This document shows positions 34,242-43,204 of a stretch of 52,870 nucleotides of DNA, piece by piece (the first letter of the stretch is position 1; every line of letters starts with the position of its first letter). The notes beneath the pieces are model-generated. The model was not told the origin of the DNA, searched no databases, and saw only the letters and a list, made by a program, of their open reading frames with translations. Origin of the DNA: Peptococcaceae bacterium UBA3933 (GTDB taxonomy: Bacteria; Bacillota; Peptococcia; Peptococcales; BICA1-8); contig DGEF01000066.1 in NCBI GenBank assembly GCA_002385805.1, positions 1 through 52,870 on the forward strand. Direction: 5' to 3'. Position numbers and translations under genes: made by a program.

Positions 34242-34278
34242 CTAATCTAAGTAGAACAATAAGTTCTACGCGGATTAG
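34242..34278 (+). ncRNA. Two-part hairpin in the rpsU mRNA leader
   Basis: CTAATC (34242-34247) pairs with GATTAG (34273-34278), and GTAGAAC pairs with GTTCTAC around AATAA. A 3x3 internal loop (TAA against GCG) separates the two stems. The structure ends five bases before the rpsU ribosome site and lacks a T-tract, so it is not a terminator. An autoregulatory site for S21 or another leader element is possible; I know no matching described Firmicutes motif. Confidence 0.55.
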
Positions 34279-34298
34279 TAGTGGAGGGAGGGAGAATA

Positions 34299-34478
34299 AT
34301 GAGTGAAGTAATTGTTGGGAAAAACGAAACACTAGATAGTGCTCTGCGCAGATTCAAGCGTTCCTGTCAAAAAGCCGGTGTATTATCCGAATGCAGAAAA
34401 AGGGAGCATTATGAAAAGCCAAGTGTGAGAAGAAAGAAAAAATCCGAAGCCGCTAGGAAAAAAAGAAGATATAATTAA
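34299..34478 (+). CDS. rpsU: 30S ribosomal protein S21
   Basis: Small-subunit protein near the anti-Shine-Dalgarno region. From ATG 34299, with GGAGGGAGG upstream, it encodes 59 residues starting MSEVIVGKNETLDSALRRFKR and ending in a Lys/Arg-rich tail, the normal S21 size. A longer reading from 34281 would start inside the ribosome site. It has its own promoter and terminator, so it forms a single-gene unit. The yqeY gene that usually follows it in Firmicutes is missing here. Confidence 0.97.
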   Translation: MSEVIVGKNETLDSALRRFKRSCQKAGVLSECRKREHYEKPSVRRKKKSEAARKKRRYN

Positions 34479-34490
34479 TTTAAGTCAATA

Positions 34491-34520
34491 AAAGGCAGTC
34501 CTTTCATAGGCTGCCTTTTC
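34491..34520 (+). terminator. Terminator of rpsU
   Basis: AAAGGCAG pairs with CTGCCTTT around a 12-nt loop and TTC follows. Compact stem directly after the rpsU stop. Confidence 0.8.
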
Positions 34521-34615
34521 TTAATATAAAATTAAGGAAGGACATGAAAAAAACCTTGCTAAGAGGCGGTTATAAAAATATAATATGTTAAAGGATTTTT
34601 AAAAGGGGTGAAAAA

Positions 34616-35929
34616 ATGGTTCCAGGGAAAAAAACCACTACTTTTTTAATTTTACTAGTTTTTTTACTACTGTTCGTTTTACCCGGTTCTGCGGCTGACT
34701 TTCATAAAGTAATGGTTATACCTTTAGAAAACAATATTGAGACAGGTTTAGCCTCTTTTATTGAGAGGGCATTTGAAGAAGCAGAACAGGAAGATGTGGA
34801 TCTGGTAATTTTAGAAATTCACACTCCCGGAGGGAGAGTGGATGCTGCTATTAACATAAAAAATACCATTCTCAACTCCTCTTTACCTACGGCTGCTTTA
34901 ATTAAAGGGCAGGCTCTTTCCGCCGGTTCTCTTATAGCCTTGGCTTGCGACCATATAGCCATGCAGCCCGGCTCAACCATTGGTGATGCTGAGCCAATGA
35001 TCGGTACAGAACGTGCCGGAGAAAAAATATTATCTGCCTGGAAGGAAGAATTGGCGGCAGCAGCTGAGGCTAATGGACGTGATGGAGAAATAGCCAAAGC
35101 TTTTGCAGATCGGGATATGGAGATAGAAGGGGTTACGGAGAAAGGAAGGCTTTTAACTCTCACTCCTAAAAGGGCTATGGAATTGGGAATAGCTGATTAT
35201 GAAGTGGCTAATCTGGAAGAATTATTAGAATTTTTCAGTCTAGGTGGTGCTCAAATCATTTCGGCTAATCCTACCGTTGCGGAAAGAATAGCCAGGTTTG
35301 TTACAGACCCTGTAGTTGCTCCTGTTTTGTTAACCCTTGGTATTGCCGGTTTGGTTATTGAGATAATTACAGTTGGTTTTGGCCTATTTGGTATTCTTGG
35401 TATCATCTGTTTATTATTGTTTTTCGGCGGTCACTTAATTGCCGGTTTTTCCGGTTGGGAAGCCATACTTTTATTCCTCTTAGGTTTAATATTAATGATC
35501 ATTGAGGCCTTCTCCCCTGGGTTTGGCATATTCGGTATAGGAGGATTACTTGCTTTTATAGTAAGTATAATCCTTGTTTCCCCAAGTTTTGAAGCGGCTT
35601 TAATTTCTCTAACCATTGCCATTATCGGTACCATAGCGCTGGTTCTTTTAAGCTTAAAATTTTTAACCGCCCGTAACTTTTGGAAAAGAATTGTTCTCGG
35701 AGATAAATTAGTTACTGAAGAAGGATATGTGGCCAGTAAACAGGATTTAATTGAACATCTACATAAGGAGGGAGTTAGTCTAACAGATTTAAGACCGGCA
35801 GGAACAGTTGAATTAGATGACGGTACCAGGTTAGATGTTGTTTCTACAGGAGATTATATTAGTAAAGGAAGCAAAGTAAAAATAATTAAAGTTGAAGGAA
35901 ATAGAATAGTAGTACGGAAAGCTGATTAA
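34616..35929 (+). CDS. nfeD: NfeD-type membrane serine protease (YqeZ-like)
   Basis: Membrane protein of the long NfeD class that pairs with flotillin. The 437 residues have a signal peptide, a ClpP-like serine protease domain (EIHTPGGRVDAA and KGQALSAGSLIALACDHIAM, with Ser102 the likely nucleophile), several membrane helices between about 240 and 360, and a C-terminal OB fold (GTVELDDGTRLDVVSTGDYI). It lies 29 bp before floA, the classic nfeD-flotillin pair of B. subtilis (yqeZ-yqfA), and is probably active in membrane-microdomain upkeep. Confidence 0.92.
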   Translation: MVPGKKTTTFLILLVFLLLFVLPGSAADFHKVMVIPLENNIETGLASFIERAFEEAEQEDVDLVILEIHTPGGRVDAAINIKNTILNSSLPTAALIKGQALSAGSLIALACDHIAMQPGSTIGDAEPMIGTERAGEKILSAWKEELAAAAEANGRDGEIAKAFADRDMEIEGVTEKGRLLTLTPKRAMELGIADYEVANLEELLEFFSLGGAQIISANPTVAERIARFVTDPVVAPVLLTLGIAGLVIEIITVGFGLFGILGIICLLLFFGGHLIAGFSGWEAILLFLLGLILMIIEAFSPGFGIFGIGGLLAFIVSIILVSPSFEAALISLTIAIIGTIALVLLSLKFLTARNFWKRIVLGDKLVTEEGYVASKQDLIEHLHKEGVSLTDLRPAGTVELDDGTRLDVVSTGDYISKGSKVKIIKVEGNRIVVRKAD

Positions 35930-35958
35930 CTTTAAAAATTTTCTAAGGAGGGTTTTTT

Positions 35959-36951
35959 ATGTTTTTCGATTTAACGTTTATGATACTGTTTGTCATTTTA
36001 ATTTTAGGTATTGTAATCTTATTTACCATTATTCCGGTGGGGCTCTGGATTTCGGCTTTAGCTGCCGGAGTAAGAGTGGGTCTTTTTACTCTGGTAGGAA
36101 TGAGGCTGAGAAGGGTTGTTCCTTCGAAAATCGTATTGCCTTTGATTAAAGCGGTAAAAGCAGGCTTGGATTTAGATACGTCTAAATTAGAGGCCCACTA
36201 TTTAGCCGGAGGTAATGTAGATAGAGTAGTGGATGCCTTAATTGCTGCTCAAAGAGCAGGTATTGAGTTGAATTTTTCCCGGGCGGCAGCTATTGATTTG
36301 GCCGGTAGGGATGTAAAGGATGCAGTGAAGGTTTCAGTTACTCCCAAAGTTATTGAAACGCCGGTAGTTGCGGCTATGGCTAAAGACGGTATTCAGTTAA
36401 AGGCTACAGCCAGGGTTACCGTAAGAGCAAATATAGAACGGTTAGTAGGGGGAGCGGGAGAGGAAACTATCATTGCCCGGGTAGGTGAAGGGATAGTTTC
36501 CACTATTGGTAGCTCAGACAGCCATAAAAAAGTTTTAGAAAACCCCGATTTGATCTCGAAAACCGTATTGCAGAAAGGCCTGGATGCGGGAACTGCTTTT
36601 GAAATCTTATCTATTGATATTGCTGATGTAGATGTAGGTAAAAACATAGGTGCTGAATTACAGGCTGACCAGGCAGAAGCGGATAAAAAGATTGCTCAAG
36701 CCAAGGCCGAAGAACGTCGCGCCATGGCTGTTGCCACTGAACAGGAAATGCGAGCTAAGGTACAGGAGATGAAGGCTAAGGTTGTGGAAGCAGAAGCAGA
36801 AGTACCTAAAGCTCTGGCTCAAGCTTTGCGGGAAGGTAAACTTGGAGTAATGGATTATTATAATCTGCAAAATATTTTAGCTGATACTAACATGCGCGAG
36901 AACATTGCCAGAACAACTAGTTTGGAGAAGGATAATGAGAAAAAGAAATAA
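35959..36951 (+). CDS. floA: Flotillin-like protein FloA
   Basis: Scaffold protein of functional membrane microdomains. The 330 residues show one N-terminal membrane hairpin, the SPFH-like domain with AHYLAGGNVDRVVDALIAAQRAGI and VTPKVIETPVVAAMAKDGIQLKATARVTVRANIERLVGG, and a C-terminal Ala/Glu/Lys-rich coiled coil (QADQAEADKKIAQAKAEERRAMAVATEQEMRAKVQEMKAK). Length and sequence fit FloA (YqfA) of Bacillus. AAGGAGGG precedes the ATG. It is almost certainly cotranscribed with nfeD. Confidence 0.95.
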   Translation: MFFDLTFMILFVILILGIVILFTIIPVGLWISALAAGVRVGLFTLVGMRLRRVVPSKIVLPLIKAVKAGLDLDTSKLEAHYLAGGNVDRVVDALIAAQRAGIELNFSRAAAIDLAGRDVKDAVKVSVTPKVIETPVVAAMAKDGIQLKATARVTVRANIERLVGGAGEETIIARVGEGIVSTIGSSDSHKKVLENPDLISKTVLQKGLDAGTAFEILSIDIADVDVGKNIGAELQADQAEADKKIAQAKAEERRAMAVATEQEMRAKVQEMKAKVVEAEAEVPKALAQALREGKLGVMDYYNLQNILADTNMRENIARTTSLEKDNEKKK

Positions 36952-36981
36952 GCAGTTCTCAGATAAATAGACCACAGGAAG

Positions 36982-37449
36982 GTGGTGTTTATTCTGGATT
37001 TTGATATAATAGGTACTCTAATCTTTTTATGGTTTATTTTTAAAGGAATTCGGGATAGTCAGGAGGCCAAAAAAAAGCATGCTCAAAGGCAGAAAACCCA
37101 AAAGGCCGGTCATCACCCCAGAACTTCCCGACGTAAATCCAGAGAATTGGAACCCGTTAAGCCTGTACCACCTGTTTTTCCCACATTTGAACCTGAACCG
37201 GTTCCACCTCTTGTGACTTATAAAGAAAAACCTGAAATAATTACACAGGTTTCTCCCAAAGAAGTAATTAAGAAAAAACAACAAGATTTTATTGAGAAAA
37301 ACAGGCAAATCACAGTGGAAGACCTGGAACAGGAAGACTTTAAAACAACTCTGTCTTTGGAAAGCCAGGCTGTAATTGAAGGAATAATTTGGTCGGAAAT
37401 CCTAGGTCCTCCTAGAGCTAAGAAAAAGCATAGGCCAGGAATATATTAA
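36982..37449 (+). CDS. Unknown small membrane-anchored protein after floA
   Basis: I do not recognise this family. About 155 residues: one short N-terminal hydrophobic segment (IIGTLIFLWFIFKGI), then a strongly basic stretch rich in Lys, Gln and Arg, a Pro-rich linker (PVPPVFPTFEPEPVPP), and an acidic, helical C-terminal third. The start is uncertain: GTG 36982 or GTG 36985 lie in or beside AGGAAGGTGG. It ends before a strong terminator, so it is the last gene of the nfeD-floA unit, and a partner role with flotillin is plausible. The position is that of B. subtilis yqfB, but I see no convincing likeness. Confidence 0.65.
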   Translation: MVFILDFDIIGTLIFLWFIFKGIRDSQEAKKKHAQRQKTQKAGHHPRTSRRKSRELEPVKPVPPVFPTFEPEPVPPLVTYKEKPEIITQVSPKEVIKKKQQDFIEKNRQITVEDLEQEDFKTTLSLESQAVIEGIIWSEILGPPRAKKKHRPGIY

Positions 37450-37475
37450 AAACTCCCTTCGGGGAGTTTTTTTGG
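37450..37475 (+). terminator. Terminator of the nfeD-floA unit
   Basis: AAACTCCC pairs with GGGAGTTT around TTCG and runs into T7. Textbook rho-independent terminator directly after the stop codon. Confidence 0.92.
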
Positions 37476-37545
37476 ATAAACCAATTTTGGCAAGGAATAC
37501 TACTAACAGCAAAAGACTTCGATCATTACTTTCAGAGGTGGAGTT

Positions 37546-38316
37546 ATGGATGTTTATTTCAGGGTATTAATACAAACTATCTTTGCCTTTTTTACCATTC
37601 TAGTGTTAACAAGAATCTTGGGAAAGCAGCAAATAACCCAATTAACTTATTATGAATACGTAAACGGGATAACCTTCGGTTCCATTGCGGCGACCATGGC
37701 CACTGATACAGATAATTTAGTCTGGCAACATTTTTTCGGGCTAATTTTTTTCGGGTTATTAACAGGACTTATGTCTTATATTTCTTTAAAAGTAAGGCCT
37801 TTGCGAAAATTAATAAGCGGAGAACCGGTGGTTGTAATTCAAAACGGTCAGATCCTAGAAAATAATCTGAAAAAGATAAGGTTTAACCTGGACGAGTTGA
37901 CTTCAGAACTACGACATAAAAATATTTTTGACATCAGAGATGTGGAGTTTGCCATCCTGGAACCTAGTGGGAAGTTCAGTGTTTTAAAAAAACCGGATGC
38001 CCAAAACCTTACTCCTAGAGACTTAGGTTTAACTCCACCTTCGGAAGGTCTGAATATAGAAGTAATTGTTGACGGGCAATTGATTTACGATAATCTTAAA
38101 GGCATGGGACTTAACGCCAAGTGGTTGCTAAATCAATTAAAGATCCAGGGTGTAAGTAATATTAGGCAGGTGGCTTTCGCCAGTATTGATGCAAATCACC
38201 AATTATATGTAGATTTATATGAAGATCATATCCCAGGTATGGTTGATATGTCTGATGATGTTAAAATCCCTTTTACTTTGGATACTCTGAATGTAGGTGA
38301 AAAAGATAAAAAGTAA
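37546..38316 (+). CDS. DUF421 membrane protein (YetF/YcaP family)
   Basis: A 256-residue protein with three N-terminal membrane helices and a soluble C-terminal region, matching the YetF/YcaP (DUF421) family in length and in segments such as LTRILGKQQITQLTYYEYVNGITFGSIAA and EPVVVIQNGQILENNLKKIRFNLDEL. Members have been linked to spore and envelope biology in Bacillus, but no biochemical role is firm. The ATG is preceded by AGAGGTGGAG. It sits between a terminator and yqfC, an insertion relative to the B. subtilis order. Confidence 0.88.
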   Translation: MDVYFRVLIQTIFAFFTILVLTRILGKQQITQLTYYEYVNGITFGSIAATMATDTDNLVWQHFFGLIFFGLLTGLMSYISLKVRPLRKLISGEPVVVIQNGQILENNLKKIRFNLDELTSELRHKNIFDIRDVEFAILEPSGKFSVLKKPDAQNLTPRDLGLTPPSEGLNIEVIVDGQLIYDNLKGMGLNAKWLLNQLKIQGVSNIRQVAFASIDANHQLYVDLYEDHIPGMVDMSDDVKIPFTLDTLNVGEKDKK

Positions 38317-38324
38317 TAATTCAT

Positions 38325-38373
38325 ATCTCCCCTTTTTCCGGCATAGATTTATTAGGAAAGAGGGGGATTTTTT
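38325..38373 (+). terminator. Terminator-like hairpin that carries the yqfC ribosome-binding site
   Basis: ATCTCCCC-TTTTT-CC (38325-38339) pairs with GGAAAGAGGGGGAT (38355-38368) over 14 pairs with one bulged C. TTTTTT follows and the yqfC ATG comes directly after it. The AGAGGGGGA in the 3' arm is the only Shine-Dalgarno for yqfC, as at spoIIP. Confidence 0.7.
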
Positions 38374-38655
38374 ATGCCTTTTTATAATAAGAAAAATGTT
38401 AAACAGAAATTTTCCAATTATTTAGATATACCCAAAGATGTAATTTTAGATTTACCTAAAATAACCGTTATCGGTGATATTCAACTGTATGTAGAAAATC
38501 ACCGGGGCATAATCGAGTATACCAGGGAGTTAGTTCGGTTAAGTACGTCTTTAGGACAGTTAGTAATTAAAGGCGAAAATTTAGTACTGCGAAATATTGA
38601 TTTAGAAGAAATATATATTGATGGGTTAATTAAGGAAATTCAGTACCTAAGATGA
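38374..38655 (+). CDS. yqfC: Sporulation protein YqfC
   Basis: A 93-residue member of the YqfC family of spore formers, expressed in the mother cell in Bacillus. It begins with a basic segment and shows FSNYLDIPKDVILDLPKITVIGDIQLYVENHRGIIEYT, the family core, followed by VRLSTSLGQLVIKGENLVLRNI. The molecular role is not known. It precedes yqfD by about 75 bp, its usual neighbour. Its ribosome site lies in the 3' arm of a terminator-like hairpin. Confidence 0.9.
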   Translation: MPFYNKKNVKQKFSNYLDIPKDVILDLPKITVIGDIQLYVENHRGIIEYTRELVRLSTSLGQLVIKGENLVLRNIDLEEIYIDGLIKEIQYLR

Positions 38656-38728
38656 GAGATACCAAAGTTGCAAGACATGTAGAATATCAAAGACATTTTG
38701 GATTTCCAAGCTTTTGGAGGTGAAAATT

Positions 38729-39946
38729 TTGAGATGGTATTCTTATTTAACAGGTTATTTGCTTGTGCTGATTGAAGGTGAAGTTCCCGTGAAAGTAATC
38801 AACATGGCTCTGGCCCGGGGAATTTTTTTATGGGATATAATGGAATTGGAAAAAGGAAAGATATTATTAAAAGTGAGAGTTTATGCCTTTCGGCCTTTAG
38901 CCAGAATTGTCAGAAAGTGTGCCTGTCGAATAAAAATAATGGAAAAAAGGGGGTTACCTTTTCAGATTGTACGGCTGAAAAAACGAAAAACATTGGCTTT
39001 GGGAGGAATTTTCTTTTTATTAAGCCTTTATATCCTCAGTTCTTTTGTTTGGTTTATAGACGTACAGGGAAACGAAGATTTGACTGACGGAGAAATTAAA
39101 AAAATAGCTGCCGATTTAGGGCTTAAACCTGGAGTTGTTATAAATAAATTAGATTTTGATAAGCTGGAGAAAGAGATGCAGGAAGCTCACCCTAAATTAG
39201 CCTGGGTGGGCATCAATATTCAAGGCACCAAAGTTACCATTGAAGTTTCGGAAAAGGTTTTAATACCGGATATAGAGGAAAACCTAAAGGGACATTTAGT
39301 GGCTAGGGAATCCGGAATCATAGAAGAAATGCTTGTTCTTAAGGGTACGCCCCAGGTTAAAGAGAAAGATAAAGTAATAAAAGGACAAATTCTAATTTCC
39401 GGAATAGTTTACCCGGAACTTATTCTAAATGAGGATGGTACCTATACACCGGGGGGAACCCCTGAATTAGTGAGAGCAAAAGGAATTGTCCGGGCCAGGG
39501 TTCTCCATTCAGTGAGGGCATCCTGTTTCTTAAAGGAACGGGAAACATATTTTACCGGTGAAAAAATAGAGCAGGTATTATTGAAATGTGGTGAAAGGAT
39601 ATTTGTCTTAAAGGGTCCTAAAAATGTACCTTTTCAGTATTACGATAAAAAGACGGCTGTAAAAACTTTTCCCGCCTGGAGGAATCTGCATGTACCTGTC
39701 GAACTTATTACTAATATTTATTTAGAGCAAATTAAAAAAGTCAAGGAATATACTTTTGAAAGTGCTTATCAGGAAGCTGTAAAAAGAGCGGAAAATGCTT
39801 TAGCCAAAACATTACCTAAAGATGCCAGAGTATTAAATAAAATTCCCCAGGTTAATTCCGGTCAAGGAAATGAACTGGTGGAAGTAGAAGTCACCTGGGA
39901 ATGTCTGGAGAATATTGCGGTTTTTCAGCCTATCTCCGGTGAGTAG
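38729..39946 (+). CDS. yqfD: Sporulation protein YqfD
   Basis: Member of the YqfD family needed for efficient spore formation in Bacillus. The preferred TTG start at 38729, six bases after GGAGGTGA, gives 405 residues: an N-terminal basic domain of about 90, one membrane helix (LALGGIFFLLSLYILSSFVWFI), then an outer domain starting IDVQGNEDLTDGEIKKIAADLGLKPGV, similar to POTRA-like modules, and a long extracytoplasmic part ending VEVEVTWECLENIAV. It follows yqfC and precedes phoH, as in most spore formers. Confidence 0.9.
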   Translation: MRWYSYLTGYLLVLIEGEVPVKVINMALARGIFLWDIMELEKGKILLKVRVYAFRPLARIVRKCACRIKIMEKRGLPFQIVRLKKRKTLALGGIFFLLSLYILSSFVWFIDVQGNEDLTDGEIKKIAADLGLKPGVVINKLDFDKLEKEMQEAHPKLAWVGINIQGTKVTIEVSEKVLIPDIEENLKGHLVARESGIIEEMLVLKGTPQVKEKDKVIKGQILISGIVYPELILNEDGTYTPGGTPELVRAKGIVRARVLHSVRASCFLKERETYFTGEKIEQVLLKCGERIFVLKGPKNVPFQYYDKKTAVKTFPAWRNLHVPVELITNIYLEQIKKVKEYTFESAYQEAVKRAENALAKTLPKDARVLNKIPQVNSGQGNELVEVEVTWECLENIAVFQPISGE

Positions 39947-40035
39947 ACTAGATGTTCTTGAGGGTTTGGAGTATAATAAAAATTATCGAACTTTTTTTGA
40001 CACATTCTATCCATAAATAGGAGGTATATATTAAT

Positions 40036-41001
40036 TTGTCTAATCAGCAGCAGATAAGAATTACATTGAAAGACAATAATCAAGCAGCACATTTGTATGG
40101 GATGAATGATGTTAATTTAAAATTTATCACTAAAAATCTTTCGGCGCGGATTATAGCTCGTGGTAATGAGCTTATTATTTCAGGTACACCGGAACAGGTA
40201 AAAATTGCGGAACAATTCTTTACCCATCTTTTAGAATTGATTGATAAAGGTAAAACTATAGACTTAACAGATATAAATTATGCATTTACTTTGATTGAGC
40301 AAGAATCTAAGGAAAAAGTTAATGACTATTTATCCGAAATCCTCCAGGTTACTGCACGAGGGAAACAGATCCGTCCTAAAACTTTAGGTCAATATAAATA
40401 CGTAAAAGCCATTAAGGAACATGATATTGTATTTTGTATAGGACCTGCTGGGACTGGGAAAACCTATTTGGCAGTTGTTATGGCTATTAAGGCTTTACGA
40501 AACAAAGAGGTTCAAAGGATTATTTTAACCAGGCCTGCAGTTGAGGCAGGGGAAAAATTGGGATTTCTCCCCGGAGATTTACAGGAAAAGGTAGATCCTT
40601 ATCTCCGTCCTTTATACGATGGTTTGTACGATATTCTAGGCTTAGATGTTGCTCAGAGATACATGGAAAAAGGAATAATCGAAGTTGCTCCTTTAGCTTA
40701 TATGCGCGGCAGAACTTTAGATGATTCTTTTATTATTTTAGACGAAGCACAAAATACCACCCCTGAACAGATGAAAATGTTTTTAACCAGAATAGGTTTT
40801 GGTTCGAAAGCTGTTGTTACAGGTGATGTTACCCAGGTTGATTTACCTAAAGAACATGAATCAGGATTAATCTTAGTTCAAAAAATTTTGCAGACTATAC
40901 CGGAAATTAGTTTCCAGTATTTAACCAGGGGAGATGTTGTCCGGCATCCGGTGGTGTCTAAAATTATTGCTGCTTACGAAGCCTATCAGCCAGAGAAATG
41001 A
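40036..41001 (+). CDS. phoH: PhoH family ATPase (PhoH-like protein)
   Basis: Cytoplasmic P-loop ATPase, possibly an RNA helicase-like factor in RNA metabolism. The 321 residues show an N-terminal KH-like part, Walker A GPAGTGKT at 136-143, TRPAVEAGEKLGFLPGDLQEKVDPYLRPLYD, and Walker B FIILDEAQNTTPEQMKMFLTRIG. TTG is the start, with GGAGG upstream. It sits before pgpH and ybeY; the phoH-ybeY neighbourhood is conserved across bacteria and points to rRNA maturation. Confidence 0.95.
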   Translation: MSNQQQIRITLKDNNQAAHLYGMNDVNLKFITKNLSARIIARGNELIISGTPEQVKIAEQFFTHLLELIDKGKTIDLTDINYAFTLIEQESKEKVNDYLSEILQVTARGKQIRPKTLGQYKYVKAIKEHDIVFCIGPAGTGKTYLAVVMAIKALRNKEVQRIILTRPAVEAGEKLGFLPGDLQEKVDPYLRPLYDGLYDILGLDVAQRYMEKGIIEVAPLAYMRGRTLDDSFIILDEAQNTTPEQMKMFLTRIGFGSKAVVTGDVTQVDLPKEHESGLILVQKILQTIPEISFQYLTRGDVVRHPVVSKIIAAYEAYQPEK

Positions 41002-41014
41002 GAGGTGAAAACTC

Positions 41015-43204
41015 ATGGCCTTAATTAAGAGGATTAAGTTGCCTAATTTCCTGCAAAAATGGTTAGGCTATACAAAATTTAGGCGCTTTCTCTGGAGTTT
41101 CATATTTTTTGTATGTGTAGTAGGAATTTTGGCTCTCCATTTTTTACCAGAAAGGGTTCCTTTACAAGTTGGACAAGTTAGCCCTATAGATATTCAGTCT
41201 AACCGCTTTTTAACTTTTGAAGATGAAGAAGCTACGGAATTGAAGCGGGAAGAAGCTGCACGCAGTGTACAGGACGTATATAAATTAGACCGGAATGTTT
41301 TAATTGGAATTAACGAAAAAATAAATGATTATTTTAATAAAGTTCTTTCTGTTGTTACAAATACTGCTTTGACTGATGGGAAAAAAATAGAAATTTTACA
41401 GGAAGATTATGGTTTATATCTTAACCAAAAACAAGCCCAGGAAGTCCTAACTTTTGATGCAAGACGAGCTGAAGCTTTAATAACCCAAACCAAGGTAATT
41501 GTAGAGACTGTATATTCTCAAGGTGTAAGTTCGCAAACTCTCCAGTTTGCCAAGGAAAAGATTTTTTCTGATATCGAATTGTTAAATATAGATCCTATTT
41601 ATCGCTTAATGATAAAGAGTTGTTTAAATTCAATAGAACTACAGCCAAATTTGATTTTTGATCTGGCGGCTACTGAAGAGAAACGTCGGGAAGCGCGGGA
41701 AGCAGTGGAGCCGGTTAATGTAGTTATCCAAAAGGGTGAAAGAATAGTAAGTAAAGGTGAAGTTTTGACCCAGCGCCAGGTGGATATTTTAACTTGGTTA
41801 GGTTATAAGAACAGCGCTTCTCCTTTAGTAGTCCTTCTGGGTTTATCTTTATTTACCGGGCTGATTATGGTTTTAGGAGTGCTTTTTTTCCGTCATTACC
41901 GGAAAGATCTTTATCGTAACGAAACCTATCTGCTTTTATTAATGTTGATAGTTTTCTTAACCTTATTTGTGGCCAAAGTGATTATTTCCATGAACATAGG
42001 GGGTCTCCCCGAAGGCACCGAACAGGTGGGCCACATGATCCCGGTAGCTTTTGGTACCATGTTGATAACCCTCCTTTTAGATACGAAACTGGCAATTTTT
42101 GTTACGGTAATATTCTCCATGTTTACAGGGTTACTGACAGGCGAGATTGCTTTTGTTTTAACCTCTTTTATTGGTGGTTTGGTAGGAGTCTTTAGTGTTT
42201 CTCATTTAAGTCAGCGTTCTGATCTAGCCAAGGCGGGTCTTTGGGTAGCCTTAGCCAATGTAGCCAGCGTATTGACCTGGGGGTTCTTAAATAATTTATC
42301 TTGGTCCCAAATGGCCGTCGGCTCCGGTTATGGTGTAGCCAATGGTATCCTGTCTTCTATTTTAACAATAGGGTTGTTGCCCTATTTAGAAACCGGTTTT
42401 GGAATTACTACACCTGTTAGATTATTAGAACTCTCTAATCCCAACCATCCTCTCTTGAAAAAACTCTTGTTACAGGCTTCCGGAACTTATCATCACTCTA
42501 TTTTAGTGGGGAACTTGGCTGAAGCTGCTGCAGACAGCATAGGTGCCGAATCTCTACTGGTAAGAGTAGGTGCTTATTATCATGATATCGGTAAGATAAA
42601 AAGACCTTATTTTTTCGTGGAAAACCAATTGTCAGGTGAAAATCCTCATGATAAGATTACAGCGCCTTTAAGCACTTTAATTATCACTTCTCACGTTAAA
42701 GACGGGGTTGAATTAGCTAAAAATCACGGATTGCCTCAGGTTGTTGTAGATATGATCGCTCAGCATCATGGTACCGGTTTAATTAAGTATTTTTATCATA
42801 AAGCTCGGGAAACTGATGATACTATTAAAGAAGAAGATTTCCGTTATGACGGCCCCAAACCTCAAACTAAAGAGGCGGCAATAATCATGTTAGCGGACAC
42901 AGTGGAGGCTGCTGTTAGGTCTTTAAAAGAACCTACTCAGGGGAAAATTGAAGGTATGGTTCGTACTCTGATTAAGGACAGGCTTAATGACGGGCAGCTG
43001 GAAGAATGTGATTTAACTTTTAAGGATTTGGATAAGATAGCTAATGCTTTCGTGCGTGTATTAACCGGTGTTTATCATCACCGTATTGAATATCCGGATA
43101 GTGTATTAAAAGCCATGGAAAAGAAAAAGAAAGGTGAAAAAAATGTCTCTGGTAATAACCAACCTGCAGGAAAAGGTTCTCCTACCCCACCAGTGGGAAG
43201 TTAA
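41015..43204 (+). CDS. pgpH: Membrane cyclic-di-AMP phosphodiesterase, 7TM-HD family (PgpH/YqfF)
   Basis: Probably degrades cyclic-di-AMP. The 729 residues comprise one N-terminal membrane helix, an extracytoplasmic 7TMR-HD domain with coiled-coil character, seven membrane helices (about 265-480), and a cytoplasmic HD domain: YHHSILVGNLAEAAA (His493-His494), YYHDIGK (His523-Asp524) and QHHGTG near 583-588. The order and length match B. subtilis YqfF and Listeria PgpH. The reading frame overlaps ybeY by about 60 bp, suggesting coupled translation. Confidence 0.93.
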   Translation: MALIKRIKLPNFLQKWLGYTKFRRFLWSFIFFVCVVGILALHFLPERVPLQVGQVSPIDIQSNRFLTFEDEEATELKREEAARSVQDVYKLDRNVLIGINEKINDYFNKVLSVVTNTALTDGKKIEILQEDYGLYLNQKQAQEVLTFDARRAEALITQTKVIVETVYSQGVSSQTLQFAKEKIFSDIELLNIDPIYRLMIKSCLNSIELQPNLIFDLAATEEKRREAREAVEPVNVVIQKGERIVSKGEVLTQRQVDILTWLGYKNSASPLVVLLGLSLFTGLIMVLGVLFFRHYRKDLYRNETYLLLLMLIVFLTLFVAKVIISMNIGGLPEGTEQVGHMIPVAFGTMLITLLLDTKLAIFVTVIFSMFTGLLTGEIAFVLTSFIGGLVGVFSVSHLSQRSDLAKAGLWVALANVASVLTWGFLNNLSWSQMAVGSGYGVANGILSSILTIGLLPYLETGFGITTPVRLLELSNPNHPLLKKLLLQASGTYHHSILVGNLAEAAADSIGAESLLVRVGAYYHDIGKIKRPYFFVENQLSGENPHDKITAPLSTLIITSHVKDGVELAKNHGLPQVVVDMIAQHHGTGLIKYFYHKARETDDTIKEEDFRYDGPKPQTKEAAIIMLADTVEAAVRSLKEPTQGKIEGMVRTLIKDRLNDGQLEECDLTFKDLDKIANAFVRVLTGVYHHRIEYPDSVLKAMEKKKKGEKNVSGNNQPAGKGSPTPPVGS

